64,000 nt of DNA, from positions 868,001 through 932,000 of the forward strand of contig NZ_JAENJH010000001.1 in the NCBI RefSeq assembly GCF_016595675.1. Direction: 5' to 3'. Numbering within the stretch: position 1 is the first letter of the stretch; the number at the start of each line of letters is the position of its first letter. The position numbers were made by a program, and so were the translations under genes. This DNA is from Prauserella cavernicola (GTDB lineage Bacteria; Actinomycetota; Actinomycetes; Mycobacteriales; Pseudonocardiaceae). A model generated the notes under the pieces. It had not been told where the DNA came from and searched no databases. It saw only the letters and a list, made by a program, of their open reading frames with translations. This document shows, piece by piece, positions 14,830 to 21,838 of this stretch.

Positions 14830-15219
14830 TTGAGCGGCAACGACGGCAACGACAAGGAACCCACCCTCGACATCGCCCGCGGGGACGCCGCGCTGTCGAA
14901 GCACCTGAAGAACTCGCTGGGGGTACTGAAGGACAAGGTGGACGATCCCCAGTTCAAGCGGCTCGTCGACGACATCGTCTCGGGACGGCGGAGCCTGCGG
15001 GACATGGCGAGCGACCCGACCTTCACCCGGGCGCTCGACCCGCTCGTCGAGCAGGGCGCGCAGACCTACCGGGAGCTCTCCGACGAGGACAAGGAGGAGC
15101 TCGCGCGGCAGGGTGAGGAGCAGTTCGAGCAGCTGCGCGAGGACATCGAGAACCCGTCGGCACCGCGACGCTCCGACGACGGCGACGACGACCTCAGCGA
15201 CCGCACCTGGATGCGCTGA
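14830..15219 (+). CDS. Charged helical protein of 129 residues in ESX-type operon
   Basis: A highly charged soluble protein (SKHLKNSLGVLKDKVDDPQF, RRSLRDMASDPTFTRAL, ELSDEDKEELARQGEEQFEQ) ending in an Asp-rich tail, without membrane segments. The frame opens with TTG at 14830, 1 bp after the upstream stop, so translation must be coupled; no ATG/GTG start fits better. Its position as third gene after two ESX-type proteins suggests a cytoplasmic partner, chaperone-like or immunity-like, but nothing in the sequence shows which. Confidence 0.65.
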   Translation: MSGNDGNDKEPTLDIARGDAALSKHLKNSLGVLKDKVDDPQFKRLVDDIVSGRRSLRDMASDPTFTRALDPLVEQGAQTYRELSDEDKEELARQGEEQFEQLREDIENPSAPRRSDDGDDDLSDRTWMR

Positions 15220-15241
15220 GCGCGTCGCGGACCGTCAGGGA

Positions 15242-15550
15242 CTAGTCCGACGTGGACGGTCCTCCGTCCAGCAGCTCGCGCTCCCAGTCCTCGAGCGCGG
15301 GTTCGACCGCGGACGCCGGAGGCCTGCCGCCTCCGGCACCGCGGCCGGGCATGCCCTCGCGCCAGCGTTCGATCTCCGGCAGGCGCGACGGCAGCCAGCC
15401 CGGCACACCGCCGTCGATCTCGACGTCGGGCTCGGGGAACGGATGCGCCGAGCCCGACGGGTAGCGACGGCGCCACTTCTCCACGGCGTGCCGGGTGAGG
15501 CCGAGCCGCTCGGCGAGGCCGGTCACGCCCAGGTATCGCGTCGTGCCCAT
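15242..15550 (-). CDS. Small MerR/AlpA-like helix-turn-helix DNA-binding protein
   Basis: The 102-residue protein begins with a HTH of the AlpA/excisionase/MerR-N kind (YLGVTGLAERLGLTRHAVEKWRRRYPSG), followed by a short PxPDVEIDG wing and a WLPSRLPEIERWREGMPG element common in these DNA-binding proteins. The tail is acidic and disordered. No recombinase is nearby, so an excisionase role is not supported. A 29-bp inverted repeat lies 14-42 bp upstream of the start (AAGGGAG ribosome binding site between), arguing that it represses itself and perhaps the divergent VOC operon. Confidence 0.8.
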   Translation of the reverse strand: MGTTRYLGVTGLAERLGLTRHAVEKWRRRYPSGSAHPFPEPDVEIDGGVPGWLPSRLPEIERWREGMPGRGAGGGRPPASAVEPALEDWERELLDGGPSTSD

Positions 15551-15563
15551 GACCGCACTCCCT

Positions 15564-15592
15564 TAACGTTGTCTTCGATCGAGACAACGTTA
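15564..15592 (-). promoter_or_regulatory. Perfect 10-bp-arm inverted repeat upstream of HTH gene, likely operator
   Basis: TAACGTTGTC at 15564-15573 and its exact complement GACAACGTTA at 15583-15592 flank a 9-bp spacer that itself holds TCGATCGA. It sits just upstream of the small HTH gene, over its expected promoter. Confidence 0.65.
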
Positions 15593-15603
15593 GCACGATT
15601 CGT

Positions 15604-15630
15604 TTGTATACAAGTGGTAGCTATGTATAC
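15604..15630 (+). promoter_or_regulatory. GTATAC palindromes, candidate GntR (FadR subfamily) operator
   Basis: TTGTATACAA (15604-15613) is a perfect palindrome, and a second GTATAC occurs at 15625-15630. FCD-type GntR regulators bind GT-N(2-3)-AC palindromes of this form. The operon starting at 15675 codes for such a regulator, so auto-control is likely. Confidence 0.55.
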
Positions 15631-15674
15631 TTCGTCTCGTCAAGTATGCGCACCGCCAGCTCAAGGGGGCCCCG

Positions 15675-16100
15675 ATGACGGCCAAGCCCAGCTTCCACCT
15701 CGCGATCCCGGTGGACGACCTCGTCACGTCGAGGGAGTTCTACGGCAGCGTCCTCGGCCTCGACGAGGGCCGCTCCGCGGACAAGTGGGTCGACTGGAAC
15801 TTCCACGGCCACCAGCTCGTCACCCACGTCGCCCCGCGCGCGTCGGGCGCGCCCGAGGCGCACAACCCGGTGGACGGCCACGAGGTGCCGGTCCCCCACT
15901 TCGGACTGGTGCTGCCGATTCCCGACTTCCACGCGCTGGCCGAGCGGGTTCGCGGTGCGGGCATCTCGTTCGTGATCGAGCCCTACGTCCGGTTCGCGGG
16001 CGAGCCGGGGGAACAATGGACGATGTTCCTCCTGGACCCCTCGGGCAATGCCCTCGAGTTCAAGGCGTTCCAGGACGAGGCGCAGCTGTTCGCGAAGTAG
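15675..16100 (+). CDS. VOC (glyoxalase/dioxygenase) superfamily protein
   Basis: A 141-residue protein with two beta-alpha-beta-beta-beta modules: [26 protein letters not shown] in the first, [23 protein letters not shown] then [18 protein letters not shown] in the second. Metal-site positions are His8, His52/His76 and Glu near the end (LEFK). VOC enzymes open rings, isomerise or bind small metabolites; the [11 protein letters not shown] ending is typical of the uncharacterised glyoxalase-like group. It is the first gene of an operon with a GntR regulator and OsmC, suggesting handling of a reactive or organic small molecule. Confidence 0.88.
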   Translation: MTAKPSFHLAIPVDDLVTSREFYGSVLGLDEGRSADKWVDWNFHGHQLVTHVAPRASGAPEAHNPVDGHEVPVPHFGLVLPIPDFHALAERVRGAGISFVIEPYVRFAGEPGEQWTMFLLDPSGNALEFKAFQDEAQLFAK

Positions 16101-16117
16101 CACCACGAGGAGGCCGA

Positions 16118-16753
16118 GTGGGCACGAAGGTCGACCAGGTCTACCGCGCGCTGCGCGACGACATCCTCGCGCACAGGGCCGAGCAGGGCGCGGCACTGGA
16201 CGAGGCTGCGCTGGCCGGGTCGTTCGGCGTGTCCCGGACACCGGTGCGCGAGGCGCTGCGGCTGCTGCAGAGCGAGGGCCTGCTGGTCGCGGGACCACGG
16301 CGGCAGCTGTTCGTGGTGGATCTGTCCGACCGGCACCGTCGCGAGGTCGCGATCCTGCGTGACGCCCTCGAAGGCAGCGCCGCCGTGGAGGCCTGCGAGC
16401 AACGGCGGCCGGAGGACTTGGACGCGCTACGGCTGCTGGTCCTCAAACAGCGCAGGGCGGCCAGGTCCGCCGACGCCGAGGCGTTTCTCGGCCTCGACGA
16501 GGAGTTCCACCGCGACCTCGCCGGGGTGGCCCGCATGCCGACGCTGTCGACCCTGCTGGGCCACCTCGGCGCCTTCGTGCGCCTCGCGCGGATCGGCGAG
16601 CCCACCGGAGCCGACCACATGCTCGGCCTCGCCGACGAGCACGATCACCTGCTGGACCTGCTCGAGGCCCGCGACGCCGAGGGGCTCAGAACCGCGCTGA
16701 GCACACACATCCACGACACCGGGCAGCGTTCGGCGGGTCCGGCGGACGGGTAG
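16118..16753 (+). CDS. GntR family regulator, FadR/FCD subfamily
   Basis: A 211-residue regulator starting at GTG behind GAGGAGG. The winged HTH is at residues ~5-70 (LRDDILAHRAEQGAALDEAALAGSFGVSRTPVREALRLLQSEGLL). The C-terminal FCD helical ligand domain has the usual metal-binding positions (Asp/His in LDEEFHRDLAGVA, later HDHLLDLLEARDAEG and HIHDT). It lies 17 bp after the VOC gene and 10 bp before OsmC, so the three are one transcript. TTGTATACAA upstream of the operon is its likely operator. Confidence 0.9.
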   Translation: MGTKVDQVYRALRDDILAHRAEQGAALDEAALAGSFGVSRTPVREALRLLQSEGLLVAGPRRQLFVVDLSDRHRREVAILRDALEGSAAVEACEQRRPEDLDALRLLVLKQRRAARSADAEAFLGLDEEFHRDLAGVARMPTLSTLLGHLGAFVRLARIGEPTGADHMLGLADEHDHLLDLLEARDAEGLRTALSTHIHDTGQRSAGPADG

Positions 16754-16763
16754 GTTCGGCGGC

Positions 16764-17177
16764 ATGACGGAATCTGAGAGGTCGGTCCGGATCGAGCGCG
16801 TCGGCGCGGGACGCTACGTCGCCCACAACCCGGACGGCGCGACCCTGCCCATCGGCGGCGACGGCTTCAGCCCGGTCGAGCTCCTGCTGGCCGCGATCGG
16901 CAGCTGCACCGCCATCGACACCGACGTCGCGACCACGCGGCGCACCGAGCCCGACTCGTTCACCATCACCGTCAGCGGTGACAAGGTGTCCGATCGCGAG
17001 AGCGGCAACCGCATGGAGAACCTGGCCGTGACCTTCGCCGTGCGGTTCCCCGAGGGCGAGGCGGGCGACGCCGCCAGGGCCATGCTGCCGCGCACGGTCG
17101 CGCTCTCGCACGACAAACTCTGCACCGTCAGCCGCACCGTCGAGCGCGGCACCCCGGTGCGCACGATCATCGAATGA
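16764..17177 (+). CDS. OsmC/Ohr family protein
   Basis: The 137-residue product has the OsmC fold signs: a basic beta N-terminus (RIERVGAGRYVAHNPDGATLPI), GGDGFSPVELLLAAIGSCTA with the first reactive Cys48 and Glu39, and the second Cys120 in ALSHDKLCTVSRTVERGTP. The two cysteines reduce organic hydroperoxides in Ohr/OsmC enzymes, recycled by lipoylated proteins or thiols. It is the last gene of the VOC-GntR operon and ends in a hairpin. OsmC-like subtype rather than classical Ohr is favoured by the divergence around the second cysteine. Confidence 0.87.
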   Translation: MTESERSVRIERVGAGRYVAHNPDGATLPIGGDGFSPVELLLAAIGSCTAIDTDVATTRRTEPDSFTITVSGDKVSDRESGNRMENLAVTFAVRFPEGEAGDAARAMLPRTVALSHDKLCTVSRTVERGTPVRTIIE

Positions 17178-17184
17178 TTCCCGT

Positions 17185-17212
17185 GCGGCGTGGCCGATTC
17201 AGGCCACGCCGC
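17185..17212 (+). terminator. Hairpin between convergent OsmC and DeoR genes
   Basis: GCGGCGTGGCC (17185-17195) pairs perfectly with GGCCACGCCGC (17202-17212), leaving a 6-nt loop. It overlaps the stop of the convergent DeoR gene and can end transcripts from both sides. Confidence 0.7.
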
Positions 17213-18011
17213 CGTCGGTTTCCGACTCGGGCACGCTCGCGCGCACGAGCTCGACACCCAGCTCCTCGATCCGGCCCGCCGCCTCGTCGTCGAGACCGTC
17301 GTCGGTGACGATCGTGTCGACTTCCTCCAGCCGCAGCGCCCGGTAGCGCGCGAAGCGACCGAACTTGGCGCTGCCCGCGACGAGCACCGGCGTCGTCGCC
17401 GCCGCGAGGACCGCGCGCTTGACGTCGACCTTGGCCTCCACGGGCGTGGTGACGCCGTGGCGGATGTCCCAGGAGCTCGACGACAGGAACGCCACGTCGA
17501 GCGAGAGTTCCGTGAGCGCGAGTGTGGCCAGTCTGCCCACAGTGGACCGGTTCGCGGTCTCGACGCGACCACCGAGGCAGATGAGATCCACCCCGGGCTG
17601 GTCGAAGAAGTCCGCGACCGTCGCCAGATCGTTGCTGACCACCGTCAGGTCGTGCACGCCCTCCAGGAACGGCCGCATCGCCTGGATCGTGGTGCCCGCG
17701 TCGAGGTAGATCGTCATCGAGTCGCTCACCATCGCGGCGGCGACGCGGGCCATCGCGACCTTCTCCGTGCGGTCGGTGACGGCCTTCTCGGTGCGATCGG
17801 GCTCGCGGACCAGCCTGCTGATGATCTTCGCGCCACCCGGCGTCGCCTCGACGCTTCCCTGCGATTCGAGCGCGGTGATGTCGCGCCGGATCGTCATGTG
17901 GCTCACACCGAGCAGGTCGGTGAGCTGCCGATAGCTCAGCACCTGCTCACGCCGGAGATGCCGCAGGATCTCCTGCCGTCGCTGCTCGGGGATGAGCGGC
18001 GCCCTGGTCAT
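17199..18011 (-). CDS. DeoR/GlpR family transcriptional regulator
   Basis: A 270-residue repressor from ATG 18011 behind GAGGAGG. The DeoR HTH is at the N-terminus (IPEQRRQEILRHLRREQVLSYRQLTDLLGVSHMTIRRDITALESQG), followed by the NagB/CoA-transferase-like sensor domain with IYLDAGTTIQAM, TVVSNDLATV and VTDDGLDDEAA. It senses a phosphorylated sugar or sugar acid. It is divergent from the SAF-domain oxidoreductase and the MatC-like transporter, which are its probable targets; the AT-rich 134-bp gap carries the promoters. Confidence 0.92.
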   Translation of the reverse strand: MTRAPLIPEQRRQEILRHLRREQVLSYRQLTDLLGVSHMTIRRDITALESQGSVEATPGGAKIISRLVREPDRTEKAVTDRTEKVAMARVAAAMVSDSMTIYLDAGTTIQAMRPFLEGVHDLTVVSNDLATVADFFDQPGVDLICLGGRVETANRSTVGRLATLALTELSLDVAFLSSSSWDIRHGVTTPVEAKVDVKRAVLAAATTPVLVAGSAKFGRFARYRALRLEEVDTIVTDDGLDDEAAGRIEELGVELVRASVPESETDGGVA

Positions 18012-18145
18012 GAACCACCTCCTCGCCGCGCACAGTCTATCCTGTGAACATTTGGTACATGATTGTAGAAAATTAGATTCTGTGTCAGAGTAGCGCCCGC
18101 CTACTGCTACGTGGCGCACGGCAATTCAGTCCGATTGGAGCAACG

Positions 18146-19456
18146 GTGATCCATCCCCATGCCGCGCGGGAGCACCCGCCCGTCCGCATCGCGCTGACCG
18201 GCGCGAACGGCGGGTACGGTCGCACCCTTCTCGCGCAGCTCAGGCGCACGCCCGAGCTGGTCCCCGCGGTACTCGTCGACCCCGACGCCGCCGGGGTACG
18301 CGGCACGTTGAGCGAGCTCGGTACCGACCCCGGCTCGATCACCCTGCTCCCCGACGCCACGGACCTGCGCTGGGACGACGTCAACGTGCTGGTCGAGGCG
18401 AGCGGGCACGTCGGCGCGGGCACCGCCTACGCCGAAGCCGCGCTGGCACACGGCGTGCACGTCGTCATGGTCAGCAAGGAGGTCGACACCGTCGCCGGCG
18501 TCGCACTCGCCGCGCGGGCCGAGACCGCCGGGCTGCGCTACCTGCCCGCCGACGGCGACCAGCCCGCCAACCTGCTACGCCTCGTCGACTGGGTGTCGGC
18601 CACCGGTCTGGACATCGTCGCCATCGGCAAGTCCGGCGAGTACGACCTCGTGTTCGACCCCGGGCGCGGCACCGTCGAGTACGCGGGCACCACGATCGAC
18701 GCACCCGGCCTGGCCGCTCTGCTGAACCTGGGCGACGACGCGCGCACGACCCTGCGCGAGCGCGCCGCGCTGCTCACCGCGCTCAAGCGCTCGGCCGCGG
18801 CCGACCTCTGCGAGATGACCGTGGTGGCGACCCGCACCGGCGCCGTGCCGGACGTCGAGGGCCTGCACTACCCCGTCGCCCGCATCGCCGAGCTCGCCGA
18901 CATCTACGCCGACCGCGAGCGCGGCGGCGTCCGCGGCCGGGACGGCATCGTCGACGTGTTCTCGGCGCTGCGCCTGCCCGGCGAGGCGAGCTTCGCAGGC
19001 GGGGTGTTCGCGGTGGTCCGCACCGACGACCCCGTGACGTGGGAGGTGCTGCGCGGCAAGGGACACGTGCTCAGCAGCGACGGCTCCCACGCGTGCGTCT
19101 ACTGGCCCTACCACTTCATGGGCGTCGAGACCCCGCTCACCATCCACGCCGCCGTCACCGGCGAGGGCGTCGCGCCGCGCGCCCGGCCGACGACGCTGCT
19201 CGCCGCACGCGCGGTCACCGCGCTCGACGCGGGGACGAACTTCCGCGTCGCCGGCCACCACCACGAGATCAACGACGTCGCGCCGGTCATGGTCGATCCC
19301 GACGCCGGGGCGGCGCCGTACTACCTGCTCGACGGCGCCCGGCTGCGGCACCCCGTCGAGGCGGGCGCACTCGTGCGGATCGACGACCTCGACGACGTGG
19401 CACCGGCACCGCTGGCCGCCTATCTCGACGCGACGTCGCAGGAGGTGCGCGCATGA
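18146..19456 (+). CDS. NAD(P)-binding homoserine-dehydrogenase-like oxidoreductase with C-terminal SAF domain
   Basis: A 436-residue protein. Residues ~13-160 form a Rossmann domain (IALTGANGGYGRTLLAQL, VNVLVEASGHVGAGT, VVMVSKEVD) like homoserine dehydrogenase or aspartate-semialdehyde-type enzymes. A middle catalytic part follows, and the last ~100 residues (THAAVTGEGVAPRARPTTLLAARAVTALDAGT) resemble SAF domains found in sugar-acid dehydratases and related enzymes. The exact reaction is unknown; sugar-acid or branched-sugar oxidation is plausible. GTG start behind GGAG. The stop overlaps the transporter ATG (ATGA), and the DeoR gene is divergent, so the product probably oxidises an imported acid. 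Confidence 0.75.
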   Translation: MIHPHAAREHPPVRIALTGANGGYGRTLLAQLRRTPELVPAVLVDPDAAGVRGTLSELGTDPGSITLLPDATDLRWDDVNVLVEASGHVGAGTAYAEAALAHGVHVVMVSKEVDTVAGVALAARAETAGLRYLPADGDQPANLLRLVDWVSATGLDIVAIGKSGEYDLVFDPGRGTVEYAGTTIDAPGLAALLNLGDDARTTLRERAALLTALKRSAAADLCEMTVVATRTGAVPDVEGLHYPVARIAELADIYADRERGGVRGRDGIVDVFSALRLPGEASFAGGVFAVVRTDDPVTWEVLRGKGHVLSSDGSHACVYWPYHFMGVETPLTIHAAVTGEGVAPRARPTTLLAARAVTALDAGTNFRVAGHHHEINDVAPVMVDPDAGAAPYYLLDGARLRHPVEAGALVRIDDLDDVAPAPLAAYLDATSQEVRA

Positions 19457-20775
19457 GCGCCGAGATCATCGCACTGATCGTCTTCGCGGCGGTCTTCGCG
19501 ATCTCCGCCATCCGCAACGTCCACATGGGAGCGCTGGCTCTCGTGGCGGCGTTCTTCGTCGGCATCGGCGTGGTGGGCGAGAGCCTCGACGACATCCTCG
19601 CCGACTTCCCGGTCGACGCGCTGCTGATCCTGCTCGGCATCACCTATCTCTTCGGCATCGCCAGGGAGACGGGCACGATCGACTGGCTCGTCGACCGCTC
19701 GGTCCGGTTCGTCGGACCGCGGGTCGCGCTGCTGCCGTGGGCGATGTGGCTGATCGGTACCGCCGTCGCGTGCATGGGCACGTCCCACGCCGCGTTCGCC
19801 GTGGTGCCGATCGCGATGTCGCTGGCGACGACCCACCGGATCAGTCCCACGCTGATGGGTATCGCGATGAGCTCGGCGATCGTCGGTGGCGCGCTGGCCC
19901 CGACGAGCATCAACGGCATCACGGTCGCCACCGTCGCCCAGAACGCGGGCCTGCCCTACAACGTGGCGCTGATGTTCGGGCTCTCCGTCGGCGTCAACGC
20001 GCTGGTTGTGCTGGTCGCGTTCTTCATGTTCGGCGGCCGGGAGCTGATCCGCCGCTCGCGCGAGGGCACCGCGGCGCTCGCCGAGTCCTCGGCCGGAACC
20101 GGTGGCGGCGGTACCGCGACGCTGACCGCCGAGGACACCACGACCTCCCGGCTCACCGGCCTGCAGATCACGGTGCTGGCCTCGCTGGTCCTGCTGGTCG
20201 TCGGCTTCTTCACGCTGACCGTGCTCGACGTGGACGTGAACCTCGGTGTCGTGGCGCTGACCATCGCCGTGGTGCTGTCGCTGATCGTGCCCGACGTCGG
20301 CAAGCGCGCGATGTCGAAGGTCGACTGGGGCACCATCCTGTTGCTGGGCGGCATCCTCACCTACGTGGGCGTGCTGACGCGGCTCGGCGCGATCGACCAG
20401 CTCGGCGAGTTCGCCCGCTCGGTCAACGTGCCGCTGATCGCGGCGATCGTGATCTGTGTGATCGCGGGCCTGGTCTCGGCGTTCGCCTCCACCATCGGCA
20501 TCCTCGGCGCGCTGATCCCGCTCGCGGTACCGCTGCTGGTCCCCGGCGGCGGGCTCGAGATGACCGGCTTCATCTACGCGCTCGCCATCTCGGCCTCGCT
20601 CGTCGACTGCGCACCGTTCTCGACCACGGGCGCGACGATCGTCGCCTCGGCGGCGGACAACGAGCGGCCGACGCTGTCCAAACGGCTCACCGCGTGGGGT
20701 TTCGCGATGGTGATCATCGGCCCCGCGTTCACGATCCTGACGATGGTGGTGCCGCAGATGCTGTTCAGCGGCTGA
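19453..20775 (+). CDS. Dicarboxylate/organic acid transporter (SLC13/MatC-like ion transporter superfamily)
   Basis: A 440-residue integral membrane protein with about 11 helices in two similar halves joined by a hydrophilic Gly/Thr loop near residues 200-235. The first half has LLILLGITYLFGIARETG and MGTSHAAFAVVPIA; the second LLLGGILTYVGVLTRLGA and FSTTGATIVASAAD, both with the re-entrant Ser/Thr-Gly signatures of this superfamily. It starts with the ATGA overlap after the oxidoreductase gene, so both are co-translated under DeoR. The likely cargo is a carboxylic or sugar acid. A strong terminator follows. Confidence 0.83.
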   Translation: MSAEIIALIVFAAVFAISAIRNVHMGALALVAAFFVGIGVVGESLDDILADFPVDALLILLGITYLFGIARETGTIDWLVDRSVRFVGPRVALLPWAMWLIGTAVACMGTSHAAFAVVPIAMSLATTHRISPTLMGIAMSSAIVGGALAPTSINGITVATVAQNAGLPYNVALMFGLSVGVNALVVLVAFFMFGGRELIRRSREGTAALAESSAGTGGGGTATLTAEDTTTSRLTGLQITVLASLVLLVVGFFTLTVLDVDVNLGVVALTIAVVLSLIVPDVGKRAMSKVDWGTILLLGGILTYVGVLTRLGAIDQLGEFARSVNVPLIAAIVICVIAGLVSAFASTIGILGALIPLAVPLLVPGGGLEMTGFIYALAISASLVDCAPFSTTGATIVASAADNERPTLSKRLTAWGFAMVIIGPAFTILTMVVPQMLFSG

Positions 20776-20800
20776 CCCAAGTCTCTCCCCCTCCCCCGGC

Positions 20801-20840
20801 GAAGGCCCCGGTGCACCGGACACGGTGTGCCGGGGCCTTC
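20801..20840 (+). terminator. Terminator hairpin after the transporter gene
   Basis: GAAGGCCCCGG (20801-20811) pairs with CCGGGGCCTTC (20830-20840) perfectly, and the inner TGCACCG/CGGTGTG continues the stem with wobble pairs. C-rich sequence precedes and TTC-rich sequence ends it. Confidence 0.8.
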
Positions 20841-20900
20841 GTGCTGCCCGGGATCTCGACGGGATTCCGGTCCGTCCGCGAAGTCTATAGAGTATTGAGC

Positions 20901-21833
20901 ATGAGCCTCCGCGCCGACGACGCCGTCGACCAGCCGTTGCCCGATCCCTGGACCTCCGCGCGGCTCGACCCGCCGGTGGACGCGCCCGGCGACCTGGTGG
21001 CGATGGTCGCCGACTTCGCCCCTCCCCCGCTGCACGCCACGTGCGTGCTCGACGCGTGGCGGGCGCAGGCGCTGGCCGGGGTGCTCGGGGTGGAGCCGCC
21101 CGCCGAGCGCGAGGGCGACGCACTGCCGCTGGGCTGGCACGAGGTGTACTTCCGCGACCCGCTGGCCCGCGGCGACCTCGCCGAGGATGGTCACGCGGCC
21201 GAGCACGGCCTGATGCCCCGCGAACGACCTCGCCGGCGCGTCTTCGGCGGCGCCTCGCTCACCTCGGTCCGGCCGCTGCGGCTCGGCGACGACGTCACGC
21301 GCACCAGCCTGCTGGAGGACTGCCGCATCAAGGCGGGCGGCACCGGGTGGCTGCTCCTGCTCACCGAACTGCACGACTACGCCGTGGCAGGTCACACCGC
21401 GTTGCGAGAACGGCGCCGCGTCGTGCTCCGCCACGACGGCCCGGCGCCCACGACATCACCGCGCACGCCCCGCCCCGCAGCCTCCGAACCGGCCGCACCG
21501 GATGCGGCGCAGACACTCACCTTCGACCCGGTGACCCTGTTCCGGTTCAGCGCACTGACCTACAACCCGCACCGCATCCACTACGACCACCGCTACGCCA
21601 CGCAGGTGGAGGGCCACGCGAACCTGCTCGTGCACGGCCCGCTGAGCGCGCTGAGCCTGCTCGACCTCGCCCGCAGGTCGTCGCCGACCCCGCTGAGCCG
21701 CTACGACTTCAGCCTCAGTTCACCGGCCTATGTGGACACCGCATTGGCGCTCGCCGGCAGCATCGCCGACGGCCGGTGGTCGCTGACGGGCACCCAGGAC
21801 GGCCGGAGGGTGATCACCGCGACGGCGAGCTGA
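20901..21833 (+). CDS. HTD2-type double hot-dog dehydratase (MaoC-like / mesaconyl-CoA hydratase-like)
   Basis: A 310-residue protein with a degenerate N-terminal hot-dog (WHEVYFRDPLARGDL, FGGASLTSVRPLRLGDDVTRTSLLED) and an active C-terminal one holding the HTD2 motif FRFSALTYNPHRIHYDHRYATQVEGHANLLVHGPLSAL, with the catalytic Asn-x-H-x-x-H-Y-D hydratase element. Such enzymes hydrate or dehydrate acyl-CoA, for example mesaconyl- or itaconyl-CoA. It is transcribed alone after a terminator and is convergent with the GMC oxidoreductase gene. A role in dicarboxyl-CoA metabolism matches the neighbouring acid transporter but is inferred. Confidence 0.82.
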   Translation: MSLRADDAVDQPLPDPWTSARLDPPVDAPGDLVAMVADFAPPPLHATCVLDAWRAQALAGVLGVEPPAEREGDALPLGWHEVYFRDPLARGDLAEDGHAAEHGLMPRERPRRRVFGGASLTSVRPLRLGDDVTRTSLLEDCRIKAGGTGWLLLLTELHDYAVAGHTALRERRRVVLRHDGPAPTTSPRTPRPAASEPAAPDAAQTLTFDPVTLFRFSALTYNPHRIHYDHRYATQVEGHANLLVHGPLSALSLLDLARRSSPTPLSRYDFSLSSPAYVDTALALAGSIADGRWSLTGTQDGRRVITATAS

Positions 21834-21838
21834 GCGGC

